Source: Diphasiastrum complanatum (taxonomy: Eukaryota > Streptophyta > Lycopodiopsida > Lycopodiales > Lycopodiaceae). Taken from it: a stretch of 41,797 bases of DNA. The notes under the pieces were generated by a model that saw only the letters and a list, made by a program, of their open reading frames with translations, was not told the DNA's origin and searched no databases. The stretch covers positions 1 through 41,797 of the forward strand of contig MU835101.1 of assembly GCA_029204225.1 (NCBI GenBank). The letters run 5' to 3'. Of this stretch, positions 24,727 to 37,800 are shown piece by piece. Within the stretch, counting starts at the first letter, position 1; the number at the start of each line of letters is the position of its first letter. The position numbers were made by a program, and so were the translations under genes.

Positions 24727-24727
24727 A
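24679..24727 (+). promoter_or_regulatory. C23 run followed by CT repeat, probable core promoter / leader Y-patch
   Basis: There are 23 consecutive C residues, then about thirteen TC units. Pyrimidine-rich patches of this kind are common at plant transcription starts and in leaders. Here the tract lies about 1.15 kb upstream of the start codon of the RNFT-like gene, just before the repeat-rich leader. The role is inferred from position; the homopolymer length may be unreliable. Confidence 0.4.
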
Positions 24728-24830
24728 TCGAAGCCCTTCGCTTTTTCTTCCGGTGTCTTTCCTTTATTTTGCTCTGCTTTGCTTCTGGTTTGTTTCTTTT
24801 TGTATCTTTTTCAAACCCCAGGGCGTCGAG

Positions 24831-24863
24831 ATGGCAGCATCAGCGGTAGGAAGACGGCCATAG
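24831..24863 (+). other. Candidate upstream ORF (10 codons)
   Basis: ATG in the context CGAGATGG, encoding MAASAVGRRP then TAG. If transcription starts near the CT tract this would be an upstream ORF in the leader of the RNFT-like gene. Other upstream ATGs also exist, so translation may depend on leader splicing. Confidence 0.35.
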
Positions 24864-25038
24864 GAAAGAGCGACGCAGCAGCAGCAGGAGCAGGAGGGGG
24901 TTTTGCGAGACTTGAAGCGTTCAAGGATTTATTTGGTTGATGCAGCGATGGTGACATATATCTTTGTTTTCTAGATCTAGGTTGTGGTCTTTTCGCTCTT
25001 TGGTGGTGTTGTTTTTCAGGGAACTTTCTGGCTCAGGG

Positions 25039-25098
25039 ATTCGTTTCTGGTGCATGATTATAAGGCGCATTCGTTTCTGGTGCATGATTATAAGCGGC
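25039..25098 (+). repeat. Tandem 30-bp duplication in the leader
   Basis: ATTCGTTTCTGGTGCATGAT plus the following TATAAG is present twice in tandem (25039-25068 and from 25069). Confidence 0.9.
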
Positions 25099-25139
25099 AA
25101 AGCAGGCTGAGGAAGCCGAGCAAGTCGAGCGTATCTGTG

Positions 25140-25411
25140 GATCTTAGCAGCGCCTCATCTTTTGAAGCAAATTTGGCATTCTTCTATAACGCTTGCTTAT
25201 CAGGCACGAGAACAATATTGCTCCTGCCTTTCAGATCTTAGAAGAGCCTTATCTTTTGAAACATATTTGGCACTCTTTTAGAACCCTCTCTAATTAGCCA
25301 CGGGAATTATGATGCTCCTGCGGTTTGGATCTTAGAAGAGACCTGTCTTTTTGCCATTCTTCTGGAACAGTCTTTAATCAGGCTTGAGAAAACCGATGCT
25401 GTTGCGGTTTG
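25140..25411 (+). repeat. Three tandem ~94-bp repeats in the leader of the RNFT-like gene
   Basis: Units start GATCTTAG at 25140, 25234 and 25328, a spacing of exactly 94 bp. Shared blocks are the 'catcttttgaa' segment, 'tttggca(t/c)tctt', 'aatcaggc'-like and 'gctcctgc(ggttt)'. The third unit is about 10 bp shorter. They lie between the CT tract and the start codon at 25869. Confidence 0.85.
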
Positions 25412-25868
25412 TTGTTAAAGAATTGCATACGTCAGGTTATGGAGTCCATTAGTATTGTGAAGATTTGATTCTGATCCAGGTTTACAAGGGTGTAGGATCG
25501 CAGGGCAGTGAATCATCTTAAGATCGCATTTAGCTTGCACAGTGAAAAATTGCGTTGTCACATTTGGCTGAAAAACCACTTGAAAATTTGCGCATCTAAA
25601 GGTCTTCTCGATTTGCTTATCCTTCGAAGCTGTTGAAACACGGTCTTAGGTCTTAGTTCTTCTTGGATTGGATCGATTGGTGATATCGCAACATTCTGCT
25701 GTAAGCTTCAAGGCGCCTAATAAAAGAGTTCGATTGCCTAGGATTTCTGTGAGTCAACGAGGATAATCTACTGAGTGGCAAACAATCATACCACAGTTGG
25801 GAAATTGCAACATCAAGACTTGGAAATTTTGCCAAAATTTGTTGCGAATTTGTGAGCTTTGTGACAAA

Positions 25869-28800
25869 ATGCCTCAATCGGTGATGGAAGGCCACACGGC
25901 TATGTCGGAGGCACACCGAAACAGTGCCTCAAGAAGGTTTGGTGGACATCTGTCCATAAACCTTCTTCCTTCGCCTTTACCTATTCTTTTGGAGTCACTT
26001 TCAGGCCTGATACGTGGTAGATCTCATTACTCTGAGCTAGATTCTGGGGCTTCTTCAACAATTTCTGTACAGAATGCCAATGCACACCGTGTAGGGGATA
26101 GTGCAGCAGAGGTAGAGATTAGGATAGTTGGGGAGCACGAGCAGATTAGAAGAACTTCCGGTCTTACACATTCCCATAGTAGAAATGCACTTGAAGATTC
26201 ACCTGCTGAATTGTCAGCATCTTCCCAGTCACATAGAGCAGTTGGAGGTGATACTGCGGCAAGTCCATCAACAAGTCCACGCTCCCTCAACAATGAGGGT
26301 TTTGATGTCTCTGATGCAACCAGCAATAACAGAGAGCCTTTGGCACAAAGATATGACTTCCAACCTTTTTCCAGATGGATTGAGCAAGTCTTGCCATTTA
26401 CAGTATTGCTGCTGATGGTCTTTGTTCGCGAACACCTGCAAGGTATGCGTAATTCTTCAGTCTGTTAGGCTAAAATTTGAAGATGGTGGTTTCTTACACA
26501 AATTTATGGCTTGTAGGAACATAGCAGAAAACTGCTTCAACTGCTTATCTAACCATTGGTCCTCGTTTATTTTTTAAAACTTGAATCCATGGATCCTCTG
26601 AGCCGATACACCCTATCTGCCACTTTCTTACTTTGTTGTGCATGTGTTTTAGACATTTAACTACTAGCGGCTTTATTCACAGAATCAGCAGGATCTCTAC
26701 GACCTCCTTAACAAAAAGCAAAGGTTTTTTCTTTGGGGGGTCAAAATTGGCTTTTAGGGATATTTTATCATATTTGTTATGTTTCAAACTGCCCTTTCTG
26801 TTTAATGTTGCTACATAATTCACCCCTTTCAAATCTGAAATGTCAGGGGTGCTTGTATAGTCCTGTTCATAACTACATATTTCACAAGGTTGACCCACCA
26901 AGTTGCAAATCCAACATCAAGGCTCTTTTATTGATCGTGTCTAAGTTTTTGATGGTGTACAGGAGATTCTCCTTTTGAAAAAGAACAATGAGCTAGAAAG
27001 TGTGGAAAAGTAGTACAGAGCACACCACATCCGATGATTAGTTGTTGAAACTCTTTTTGGACAGCTCCTCACATAACGTCAGTCATAGCCAGTATCTGTT
27101 TGTGTTCATGTTCATAGTCCATCCACTTTCTTTTGGTATCAGTTTCTTATTAAATCCCAAGTTGGAACTGGGTGTTGGCCAACCCGATAATTTATGTATA
27201 AGGCTAGTTTCAGTTCAGGTAGGATACTGGATTCTGCAGTGTTTTGTGGATTCCTTTTATCATCCTATTCATGTCAATATGCTTTGTTTGATTTGCTAGC
27301 AGGCTTGGTTGTAGTTTCATGGGTGACAGCTGTAATGATCAAAGCCAACGACTTTTTGCGGAAGCAGACAGCACTTAAGGTAAGAGGTCATCCTCTCACA
27401 AGACTTTCGTTTGTTGCCATCAGACTATAGGTTCATATGTGGGCCCGTGATTGAGAGAAAACAGTAGCATTTGGGTATGGGATATGCTTGTATATGTACT
27501 TTATTCTGTTGATCATGTAGGTTAGTATCTTTTGGAATTCAATGAAATCTGAGACATGCGGTGGTGTTTCTATCTGTGAAATCAATTGGAGATCTGTTCA
27601 GCTTTTGTTGCTATATGCAAAAAGAAAAAGCTGTGTTAGCCATCATTCTGACTATGTTTAGTAAATGTTTATGTTTCTTGCAACTGCCTATGAAGTTATT
27701 GCTTTGATGATCAGGGGTGATTTATTTTCAGCTCTCAAGTTTGTACTTATTGCGTCATTGGATTCAATTTTTCTGGATATCTCCTTTCCATGGTTAACGA
27801 TTTTCATCACATTGATCCAAGTATAGCATAATCTGAAATTTCTTGCCCTTGAATTGCACTCAATAGCCATCTATAATTTCAATATATTTGTGTATTTTGG
27901 GCACTATCTGATATAAAGTTGAATTTTTTTGGACAGGGTGAGAGGAAAACATTGATTCTGGGGGGCATTGCAGCTCTATTAGCTGCTCACGTAGTTGGTG
28001 TATACTGGTGGTACAGAAGGGATGCTTTTTGGTTTCCCTTTTTCTTGCATCCTCCACATGAGATTCCTCGTTTTTGGGAAGCCATTTTTATTATTGTTCT
28101 GAATGGTATGCATTTTTGGCTGCCTGTATGGTGTCAATGTCTATAGATGAGCTACTGCTGCATTTCCAATATGTCTTTTCCTATATCTGGTTGTCAAGTT
28201 CCTTTTCATGTTTGTTCCTTTTTACAGAGGATGATTAATCTTTATTTCCTGGATGTAGATACAATGGCACGACAAGCTGCCATGATCATAAAATGTGGCC
28301 TTCTCTTCTTTTACAAGAACAGCAGAGGGAGAGATTATCGGCGTCAGGTTCGTGAACCTCTACTGCCCTGTTGTGCTTGAGGCCAAAGCTTTTGAATATT
28401 CTTATCATCTTAAGGACGAAGATAGTAACTATATATCCACTCATAGTTTTTTGTAGCAACCATTCTTTGCACTCAATGTGAAACGTTTGGCCTAAACTTA
28501 GAATACCTCTAAATGTGGTGATCACAGGCACAACTCTTGACGCTTGTAGAGTACTTTTTACTGCTCTTCAGAGCATTGATACCGGGCCCAGTATGGTATC
28601 GATTCTTTCTGAACAAAGAATATGGGAACTTATTTTCATCATTGACAACTGGCCTGTATCTGACTTTCAAGCTTACTTCAATCATTGAAAAGGTAATGTA
28701 AATTTTTTCTATTCCACAATGATTTAGTGCTTAATTTGCGTCTACTTATAACATAGTTTTGGTTAACATGTCCCATGCGGGAATCAAAGACCCTCTGGAA

Positions 28801-31800
28801 ACGGGAACTTCAGGACAAGAAATGAGGAACGAGATACATGCAATAGGGAAATGTCCTCATCACATTGTGGTGAAAGTTTGTGAAATTTCTTATCTTATGA
28901 AAGTTCAAATCCTGACTAACTCCATCCATTTAATACCTTAAAAAATCGCACAAATAAGATCTGAATATGGTTTCACCACTAGAGAACTGATTTTCCACAA
29001 GGTAATTTTCAAGCGTGCTTTCCTACTGTATGTGTTTTGGAAAGCAAAGTTTTTCAATTGGAAAACAGCACATTTCTCGATGGGGAGTATCATTCCTTAA
29101 AATGTTTCTCACCTCGTTTTTCGTGGTAGGGAAACTTGGAATTTAGAAAATGTCTTTCCATGTCAAGAAGCATAGGGACACCACGTAAGTTATGAATAGA
29201 TTTACAGCAGATGAATAGCTAAGCTAAGAAAGCAGCACATAAACAAGAATTAACCTTAGAAAGTGGCAAAGAGAATGCTTAAGGATGTAGGAAAGCAAGA
29301 GTCAAGTCACCAAGATCTAGCCAAACTGTTAAAAATGGAATACACAATGAGCATCTAAGTACTCTACCTGGATGTGACCAAATGCCACCAAACCCTAAGG
29401 TTAACCATTACTAAATGTACGGCACCCTCAAAAGTCAAGATAGGGCCCCTAAACAAAATTAGACCCCTAAGAACTCACGAGTTAGTACATGACCAAAATT
29501 GGGTCCAACTGAACTTAAGACAAACTTAAGATGGCCTAAATAACTAAATACCCATGGTTACACAAATCTCGACCTTTTGGGTCAAAGTAACCTATGGATT
29601 AACTTTAGCATAGTCATTTATTTCTAACACCCTCCTTAAATGACAATGCAAAAACTGAAATCTTCACTATGTAACAAAACCAACATGTGGTATCAAATTT
29701 AAAGCTTTACATAAAGCTTCAAATTTGACTCTAGGCAATGCCTTAGTGAAGAGGTCCGCAATATTATCCTCCGTAGGACAATATTCAAGTAAAATGTCGC
29801 CATCATGAAGTCTCTCCCGAACAAAGTGATAATGGATCTTGATGTGCTTCGTCCTCGCATGAAAAACAGGGTTCCGTGCAATGGCAGTAGCACTTTGACT
29901 ATCACTCAAGATAAGAGTGGCTGAGTGCTCGCCAAACTTCATGTCAACATGTAGTCTTTTCAGCCATAAACACTCTGTTGTGGCTGAAAATGTCGCTCTA
30001 TATTTTGCCTCACTAGAAGAAGTAGCAACAGTGGGCTGCTTTTTACTTGACCACGAAATTGCAGAATTTCCATAGAAAAAGCAATGTCCATTTGGAGAGT
30101 GTCTACTGTCTTGATCTCCACCCCAATCCGAGTCACTAAAACCAACCAAACATGCATCATCACAAGCAGGAAAAACCAGTCCATGACTTCTTGTTCCTTG
30201 AAGATATCGAAAGATCCTCTTCAACGCTTTCCAATGTGATGTCATCGGGGCATGCATGAATTGACTCATGAGTGAGACACTATAAGAAATGTCCCGTCTT
30301 GAATTACATAGGTAAATGAGACAGCCAATAGCTTGACAATATAAAGTAGTGTCAAATGATTTACCATCACCTTGACTACTTAATTTCAGACCTGTCTCCA
30401 TAGGTGTAGCAACCGGCTTGCAATCTTCCATCTTGAACCGCTTCAAAATCTGCCCAAGGTAGCGTTTTTGAGACATGAAAATTCCAGCCCCTTCTTGTAC
30501 AAATTCAAGACCAAGATAAAAGTGCAATAGGCCTAAATCTGAGGTTTCAAAAAGCATACCAAGATCAAGCATTACGACATCAATCTGCTGCTCATTACTT
30601 CTCGTAATAATAATATCATCAACATGAAGCAAAATAATGATGATATAATTTGAAGTATGCTTGACATAAAGAGTAGATTCGCTAGGACTATTAGTAAACC
30701 CTCGATCACAAAAGTAGGCATGTATCTTTTGATACCACATCCTCGGAGCTTGCTTCAGTCCATAAAGTGCCTTCTTGAGAAGACAAACTCTATCTTCTTG
30801 GCCTTCAATAAAAAAACCAGCAGGTTGTTGAAGGTACACTTCCTCATTGAGATCACCATTGAGGAATGCTGTCTTTATGTCAAGTTGCCGCAAACGCCAA
30901 CCAAAGTGGGCAGCCAAAGAGGTTACTACCCTCACGGTAGTCATCTGAGTAGTAGGACAAAAAGTCTCCTCATAATCAATCCCCTTTTGCTGAGCATAGC
31001 CTTTGGCAACAAGCCTTGCCTTGTACCTTTCAATGGTACCATCTGCCTTATACTTGATTTTGTATACTCATTTAGAACCAATTGACTTCTTCCCATGAGG
31101 AAGATCAACAAGAACCCAAATCTGGTTCTTCATAAGTGAGTCATACTCATCTTGCATCGCATCCTCCCAACATTTTACTCCTGTGGCCTGCTCATAGAAA
31201 ACAGGTTCTTCTGCAACATCTCCATGAGATGTAAGAGCAAAATTTGAAAAATCAGCATAGTCCACTGATTTTGTAGAGGCACGTGTCTTTCCATCATAAA
31301 ATGAACTTACTTTGTTGTCCCGCAAAGTCGACAACAGCCACTGTGGGACTGTTTTGGGCTGTCCAACAGCCATGTCTCTTCTTACAATTTGCTGTCCAAG
31401 ATCCTCCGACACCGCACTTAGCTGTCCAAGATCTTCCAAAACTGGTCCTTGCTGTCTAACAGTTTTTGCAGCCTGATTATGAGCAACAATGGGCGGTTCT
31501 TGATGAACATTAGGCTCTAAACTTGATGAGGTGTTGAGCAGGTCGAAATTGGTTGATTGCTGTCCCTTATCTCCAGCAATAGAAGATGGTACCAAATCTG
31601 GAAAAACTTCAACATTCACACTATTTGGGCTGGCCCCCTTCAAAATATGAGTTGGGGCCACATCCAATGAATTTTTTTCATCAAAATGCACATGATGACT
31701 AACAATAATCTTGTTAGTGCTCAAATTGAACAGCCTATAGCCTTTGCTTTCACTACTATAGCCAACAAAAATGCATTTAACTCCTTTATCCTCAAGCTTT

Positions 31801-34800
31801 GTACGAAGTTTATCCGGAACAAAAGCATAAGCCGTACAACCAAAAATGCGAAAGTGAGAGATTGTAGGCTTCTTTCCATACCAAACTTCATAAGGAGTAA
31901 ATACTTTCAATGCTTAGGTAGGACAACGATTGCTTATGTATGGTGCCATTATAACCGCTTCAGCCCAAAACTTGTGAGGCAGCTTGCTTTGAGCATGCAA
32001 CGGGCCATCTCCATAAGTGTGCGATTCTTTCGCTCGGCAACACCATTTTGTTGAGGCGGCGTATAGGGGAGTTGTCATTTGATGTAGAATTCCCTTTTCT
32101 CGAAGAAATGCACCGAACGTATTCTTAATGTATTCCCTTCCTCGATTGGTGCGTAGGGTCTTCAAAGATTGCCCAAATCGATTTTAAACCATTGCTAGAA
32201 AATCTTTGAAACGTTGAAAAACTTCCGATTTAGCCTTTATAGGATAGATCCATGTAAATAAAAGTCACAAAATAGATGCACTTTCCAATGGATTCGGTCC
32301 TCATTGGACCACAAACATCACTATGAACCAAATCAAATTTATCAAGAACCCTTATAGTTCCGTCAATTGGAAAAGGTTTCCTTGTATGCACCCCTCGTAC
32401 ATGCCCTTCCGGCTGCTCAATAGTAGGAATTTCTTCTACCATATTAAATGTCTTCAGCTTCTTCAAACTTGCAAAGTTGAGATGCCCAAACCTTGCGTGC
32501 CACAATTCAGCCAACTCCAATGATTGTGATGTAGAAGCAACAAGACATGTAGAGGGAATTCGTCGCTCATAGGTATCCATAATGAATACGCCAGCATGCA
32601 TTGTTCCCAAAACAATAATCAAGAGTGATCTTTTAGGATTACACTTATCTTCTTTGAACTCAACAACTAGTCCTTGCTTCAACATAGTTGAAACCGAAAG
32701 AAGATTCTTCTTGATTCCTGGAACATAAAGCACATTCTTAATGTACTTTTCTTCACCATTAGGCAAAATGATGGCTACAATTCCAATTCCATAAATAGAA
32801 TAAGATGCATCATCCGCACATTGTACCTTACTTCCATTTTGCACTTTCACTAATTTAGTGAATGCTTCTTCACGAGAAGTCATATGACGAGTAGCACCAC
32901 TATCAATCACCCATTCAATGGGCTGAAAATCAGCAACTTGCAAAACAGAATCTGAATTCTTCATAGATGTAGTAGTACTAGTAGAAGCAATATTAGACAC
33001 AAAAGCATACTCTTGGTTGAAGAGATCACCACTAGCTTCAAGCTCTTGCTCCAAAGTAGCAAGTGAATCACTAGTATCAATTCCTTTACTCTCCTCTTTC
33101 GCAAGCCTCTTCTTACAATCCTTGATAAAGTGCCCATACCTTTTGCAATAATGGCATTTCCCTTTCTTCTTTTGAGTGTTGACATTTTGACCTCCAACGG
33201 GCTTTTGCTCATCCTTGGAAGGAGGATTCCCCTTTCCTTTTGACTTGCCTTTGCCCTTGCCTTTCTTGAAGAAAGCTTGATCTTGTTGAGTGTCACCCGC
33301 AAAGTTTTGCCTCGTTTGCTCCTCTTGAAGAAGCAGCCCAACAAGTTCATCAAAGGAGAGTTGCTATCCCCTAAGAGAGATACTCAAAGATGAAACAAAT
33401 GGAAGATAAGATGAAGGTAATGAGTTGTGAGTAATGGAAACAAATTGAGCATCCTCAATTATCTCATCAATATTGAGAAGCTCTTCACGAAGATCCTTGA
33501 TCTTCGTCAATTGATTGGTCACTTGATCCCCTTCTTGCATCTTCAACAAAGAAAGCTGATTTCTAAGATACACCACTTTTGCTGGATTTTTGACTCTATA
33601 CATAGTATAAAGTGTATCCCACGCACTTTTAGATGTCTTACAAGACTATGAGGTAAGATAGATCTTTTCAAAGCAAGAGCAACCATAGAATGTGCTTGTG
33701 CATCCCTTTTATCCCACTTCTTTTGTTCTTCCGAAGATGTAGAAGATGATGTTGATGATGATGATCCACGAGGTGTAGGAGGTGCCAAAGACGGAGGCCT
33801 TTCCTCATCACCATTGACCAAATCCCACAGCCCTTTCGCTATGAGAAGATTCTTCATCATGTAACTCCACAAGGAGTAGTTTGTGCCATCCAACCGATCT
33901 TCACTAAACAAAGAACCAATAGCTTCCGATTCTTTAGCCATTACCTCCAACAAAATTTCAGCTTGTAGTAGATAGGAAAGAGAGCCTTTCCACAACCAAA
34001 TCTACTCAAAAATTTGTAGCAAACAAAGAGCTGAAAGTAAGAGCACAAGATGTCTTTCAATATGCAACCAAAGTGCCCAAAAGATAATGGATAGATGGCT
34101 GTCTTTCTGCACAAAAAACCAGCTTCTTGAAAATTAGGTTAGCTTCGATTGAAGCCTACATCGAAACCCAATTAGGAAGCCAAATAGTGTGATCAACACA
34201 CACTCCAATAGGGCTATTGAAAGCGCCCTACTACTTGCTGAGAATCTGCAAATTTCCAGCCATAAGTTGACCTAACCCTGAATAGGGTTTACTGAATTTT
34301 GGGCGCCCTCCAAAGGATAAGATAAAATTCTAGTCAAAGTGGATGAGAAGGGATAATTGTGCACCCTTCTACAAGGGCCCCCCCTCCACTCCAATATCAT
34401 CTGGGCCAAGTACCTAATAATTGTATTAATGAGGCCAAAGGCCAGCACATGAATAAGAAGGGCCCAGGGGCCTTTTTATGCATAACAGTAAAGTAATAAA
34501 GAAAGACGCAACAAATGTAATAAGTCGAGTCCATAACTCTCGCCTGTGGAAAAACAAAGTGCCTCGGAGCACAAGCCTGATCCGCAAGTAACGATGTATG
34601 ATAAAAAGTATTTATAGGCTCCCATGTGGCCTCGTCAACATGATGACCATCCCACTGAATTAGAAACTGAATCTGTCGTTGGCGTCGACTATGCTGAAGA
34701 CGAACCTGAAGTATAACAGTTGGTAATAAAGGAAATAGCTTTGTATCATCAGGAAACGCAACATCATGAGGACCATCATCCTCAATAGCAGTATGTAACA

Positions 34801-37800
34801 GACTAACATGGAATATATCACAGGCACGTGTAGAAGGCGGTAGTTTTAAATGATAAGTCAATGGATTGAGAACTCCAATATGTGGTAAGGCCCATATTAG
34901 CGTGGTGCAAGCTTCTCGGTAGAAGCCTGGCCCTGAACAAAACGTGCAAAAGCGAAGCCGAAGATAATTCATGTCACCAAGTTGAAATTGAAGATGGCGG
35001 GGATGGTGGTCTACAGAGTAACGTTGCTGAACATGCATTAAATGTGTACTAGCTCGAGTAATAAGCTCGCGGGCACCATATAAGAATGAAGCAAGGGTAA
35101 CGGGTGTATTGTATGTTGGACGAGGTGTTAGAGTTAATGTTCAGGTTAGTACTCCTAATGTTGTCATTTAGGATTAATTAGGATTATTGGGCCATGCCTG
35201 CGTGCTAATTCTAAGGGGCCCTTATCTATATTTAGTAAAAGTCTAGTTAGACTATAGTTAGACAAGTTTGAGATTCTAGTGCTTGATTTGGTGCACAAGT
35301 TATTGCTAAAGATAGGTGCTAGTGCTTTTACCATATGTAGAGACATTAATTAGGCAATTGCTTTTGCTTTTGCTTTTGCTTTTGGCATAGACGAAAGTTT
35401 ATAAGAATGTAGTGTGCCGCGGCCCGCACCTCATAAGCAATGGGACATAGTTGGAGTTTCTCATCACTTGTGTTCTCTTTCATATGTTTGCCTATTGTTT
35501 CATTACAATAGGAATCTTGTCTTGGGTTACTTGTATGAGCAAGTCGGTTTTCTAACATGGTATTAGAGCATGGTTCAAGATTCGAGAGAGGTGGCAGCTT
35601 TGTGGAAGGAGATTCGGTGCTACAAGGAGGAGCTGTGCTGCAAGAGGAGATTAGAAATCTGCCTTGTTTCTCAGAGATTCAGATTTGTAGGGCAAATTGG
35701 TGAAGAGAGAGAGCGAGGAGTTGGTGGAATAATCAGGGTTCAATCCAACAGACTTAAATTGTTTGCGGTGGAAGGATTGGGTGGATGGTAATACAGCAAG
35801 CAAGAAGCGGAAGGTGGAGAAGTGCGTTTGGTGCAAGCCCAGCTTCATCTTTACAGTCTGCAACTTGCTAAATCATCCACCACCATCGTTGTGATGCAGG
35901 ATCATGTCCAGGAGGCTATGCTGGCTGGGATGCAGGCTCCTCCGCAGGACCTTTTGTTGCTGGAGCAGCAGCTGAACCGAGATTTTTTTTTTGAAGAATG
36001 CACAAGAGGTATCTGGCAGATGTGTTAGTGTTCAAGGTGGAGCATCGAGCACAAATTCACAAAGCTGCAGAAGCGCTGGGCTAGGAGCATGTCAGTATCT
36101 ACGCTCCTGGAAGAGGTGATGCACGTTGGCTCATTGTAGGCAGGGGGATAGCAGTGCTGTCTCAAGTAAAATAAAACAAATTAAACTTGCAACGTGAAAG
36201 ATAGAATTGGATTAAGCATCCTACTACTAGAGGGCATGGGGACGTTGCAGCTGGTTCTGATGCTACTACGAATGTGTCATCTGGATATGGGGATGGATAT
36301 GGAGCCGCTGGTTTACAGGGGATGAGGAAGACTCAGTTTTGGCGGGAAGTTGTTGCTACACGGAAGCAAGTTTACTGTCAAAACTGATCAAAAGAGTTCT
36401 CACTTGAGGAGCACTCTCCATTGCGACGTAGTTGCTGTATGCAAGTGAAATTACAACAAGGCAATCACACACAAGAGGGAAGTGTAGACTATGTGTCTAT
36501 ATAGGTAAATTGATATTCAAGAGGATGCTTCATTGATTCACAGTTTCGTATCATGGTGGCAAATGACAAGTTCGTGACAGGTGTGACAAGCTATGTGGTC
36601 ATCATTCTTCATTGTATCGGTTTGGTTTCTATTCAAGTCATAGTAGCTTGGTTATGTGGTAGAAACTTTCTTGTCTATCTAAACTAGTATCACTTGAGAT
36701 TTATGATTAATCGAAGTGATTGTTTGTTGTGCTTGTCAAGTAATTCCTGGATACCATCCAAGTCAAAGTTGATTGTTCATGTGGTGGTACCAAGTGAGAT
36801 AAATTCTACTTGGAGTTGCACTACGAATCTAGAAACGCGTTTCGGGTTTTTGTAGAAACGTTCAGAAACGTGTGTGCTCCCTCATCATAAGCTCTCCCAT
36901 CTGCTTGCAGTTCGCAGCGTTGTCCGTGACAACTTGAACCACGTGCTCCACTCCGATGCCATCAATAACATCTCTAATAGCCTCCCATATGAAGACGGCT
37001 GTGATGGCTCCATCGCCTCGTCGCCAAGTTTAGTGGAAGTGCTTCCGCTAAAGATCCACCAAGGAAAGTGCTTTGATTCCGAGTTACGAATAGATTTATA
37101 GCAGATAAATAGCTAAGCTAAGAAAGCAACACATAAGCAGGAACTAACCCTAGAAAGTGGGAAAGAGAATGCTGAAGGAGGCTAAAGAGAGAGATCAATA
37201 TCATCAGCATGAAATGAATGACAATAGTTCCTACTTATACCCACAAGGAGGCCCTAAAGTGGAACCTTCATGGAGCGTTTCAGAGGATAAAATAATGTTA
37301 GTGAACCTAGTCAAAATGGATAAGGAGGGATAATAGTGTGCCCTCCTACAAAAGGGGGGTCCCCACTCCAATATCATATGGCCAAGTACTCAATAAATGA
37401 ATAAATGGGGCCAAAGGCCAATACATGAATAAAAAGGGCTAGGGGCCTGCTTATGCATAACAATAAAGTAATAAAGAAGGACGCGGCAAATTTAATGAGT
37501 CGAGTCCATAATCACGTATCCCCAAATGATGCGTGACAAGCTTATTCTCATTTAGCTTAAAGTATTTTGTAAGATATGGCACATGCATAAAGATGTCCTG
37601 CCAACACAATCCATCCTTGTTCTGACATCAGTTAAATTGAGCTTTTACCATGAATTTTATGTTAATGGTGTCAGTGGTCTCAAAATTATGATTTTTTTGA
37701 TTTTTCTTCACAGAAACTACTTGACAGTCACATTGCTTTATCTTATATTCCGGAAATTGATTTGTTATTTGCAGGTGAAAACATTTATCGTGGCTCTGCG

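Larger units (their letters stand above)
29182..37517 (-). mobile_element. Nested Ty3/gypsy chromovirus-like element with inserted copia, LTR and hAT pieces
   Basis: The gypsy 5' LTR is at 37081-37512. A decayed Met-type primer site lies inside it (minus strand CGGAATCAAAGCAC, 11 of 14 matches to the consensus, about 37068-37081). The 3' LTR is in two pieces, 29187-29285 and 34314-34536, each homologous to a different part of 37081-37512. The integrase C-terminus and chromodomain lie at 34397-35125. CACGT flanks both outer ends (29182-29186, 37513-37517), a candidate target duplication. LTR ends are not canonical TG/CA, consistent with decay. Confidence 0.75.
28693..37774 (+). other. 9.1-kb intron of the RNFT-like gene, mostly transposons
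   Basis: The donor GTAATG follows the exon ending TCAATCATTGAAAAG; the acceptor is TTGCAG at 37774. Removing 29187-37517 leaves about 0.75 kb, similar to the other introns of this gene. Confidence 0.8.

Noticed and set aside
25797-25868. Upstream extension of the RNFT-like N-terminus
   Set aside because: The frame is open but begins with TTG, has no ATG before 25869, and family proteins do not need the extra residues.
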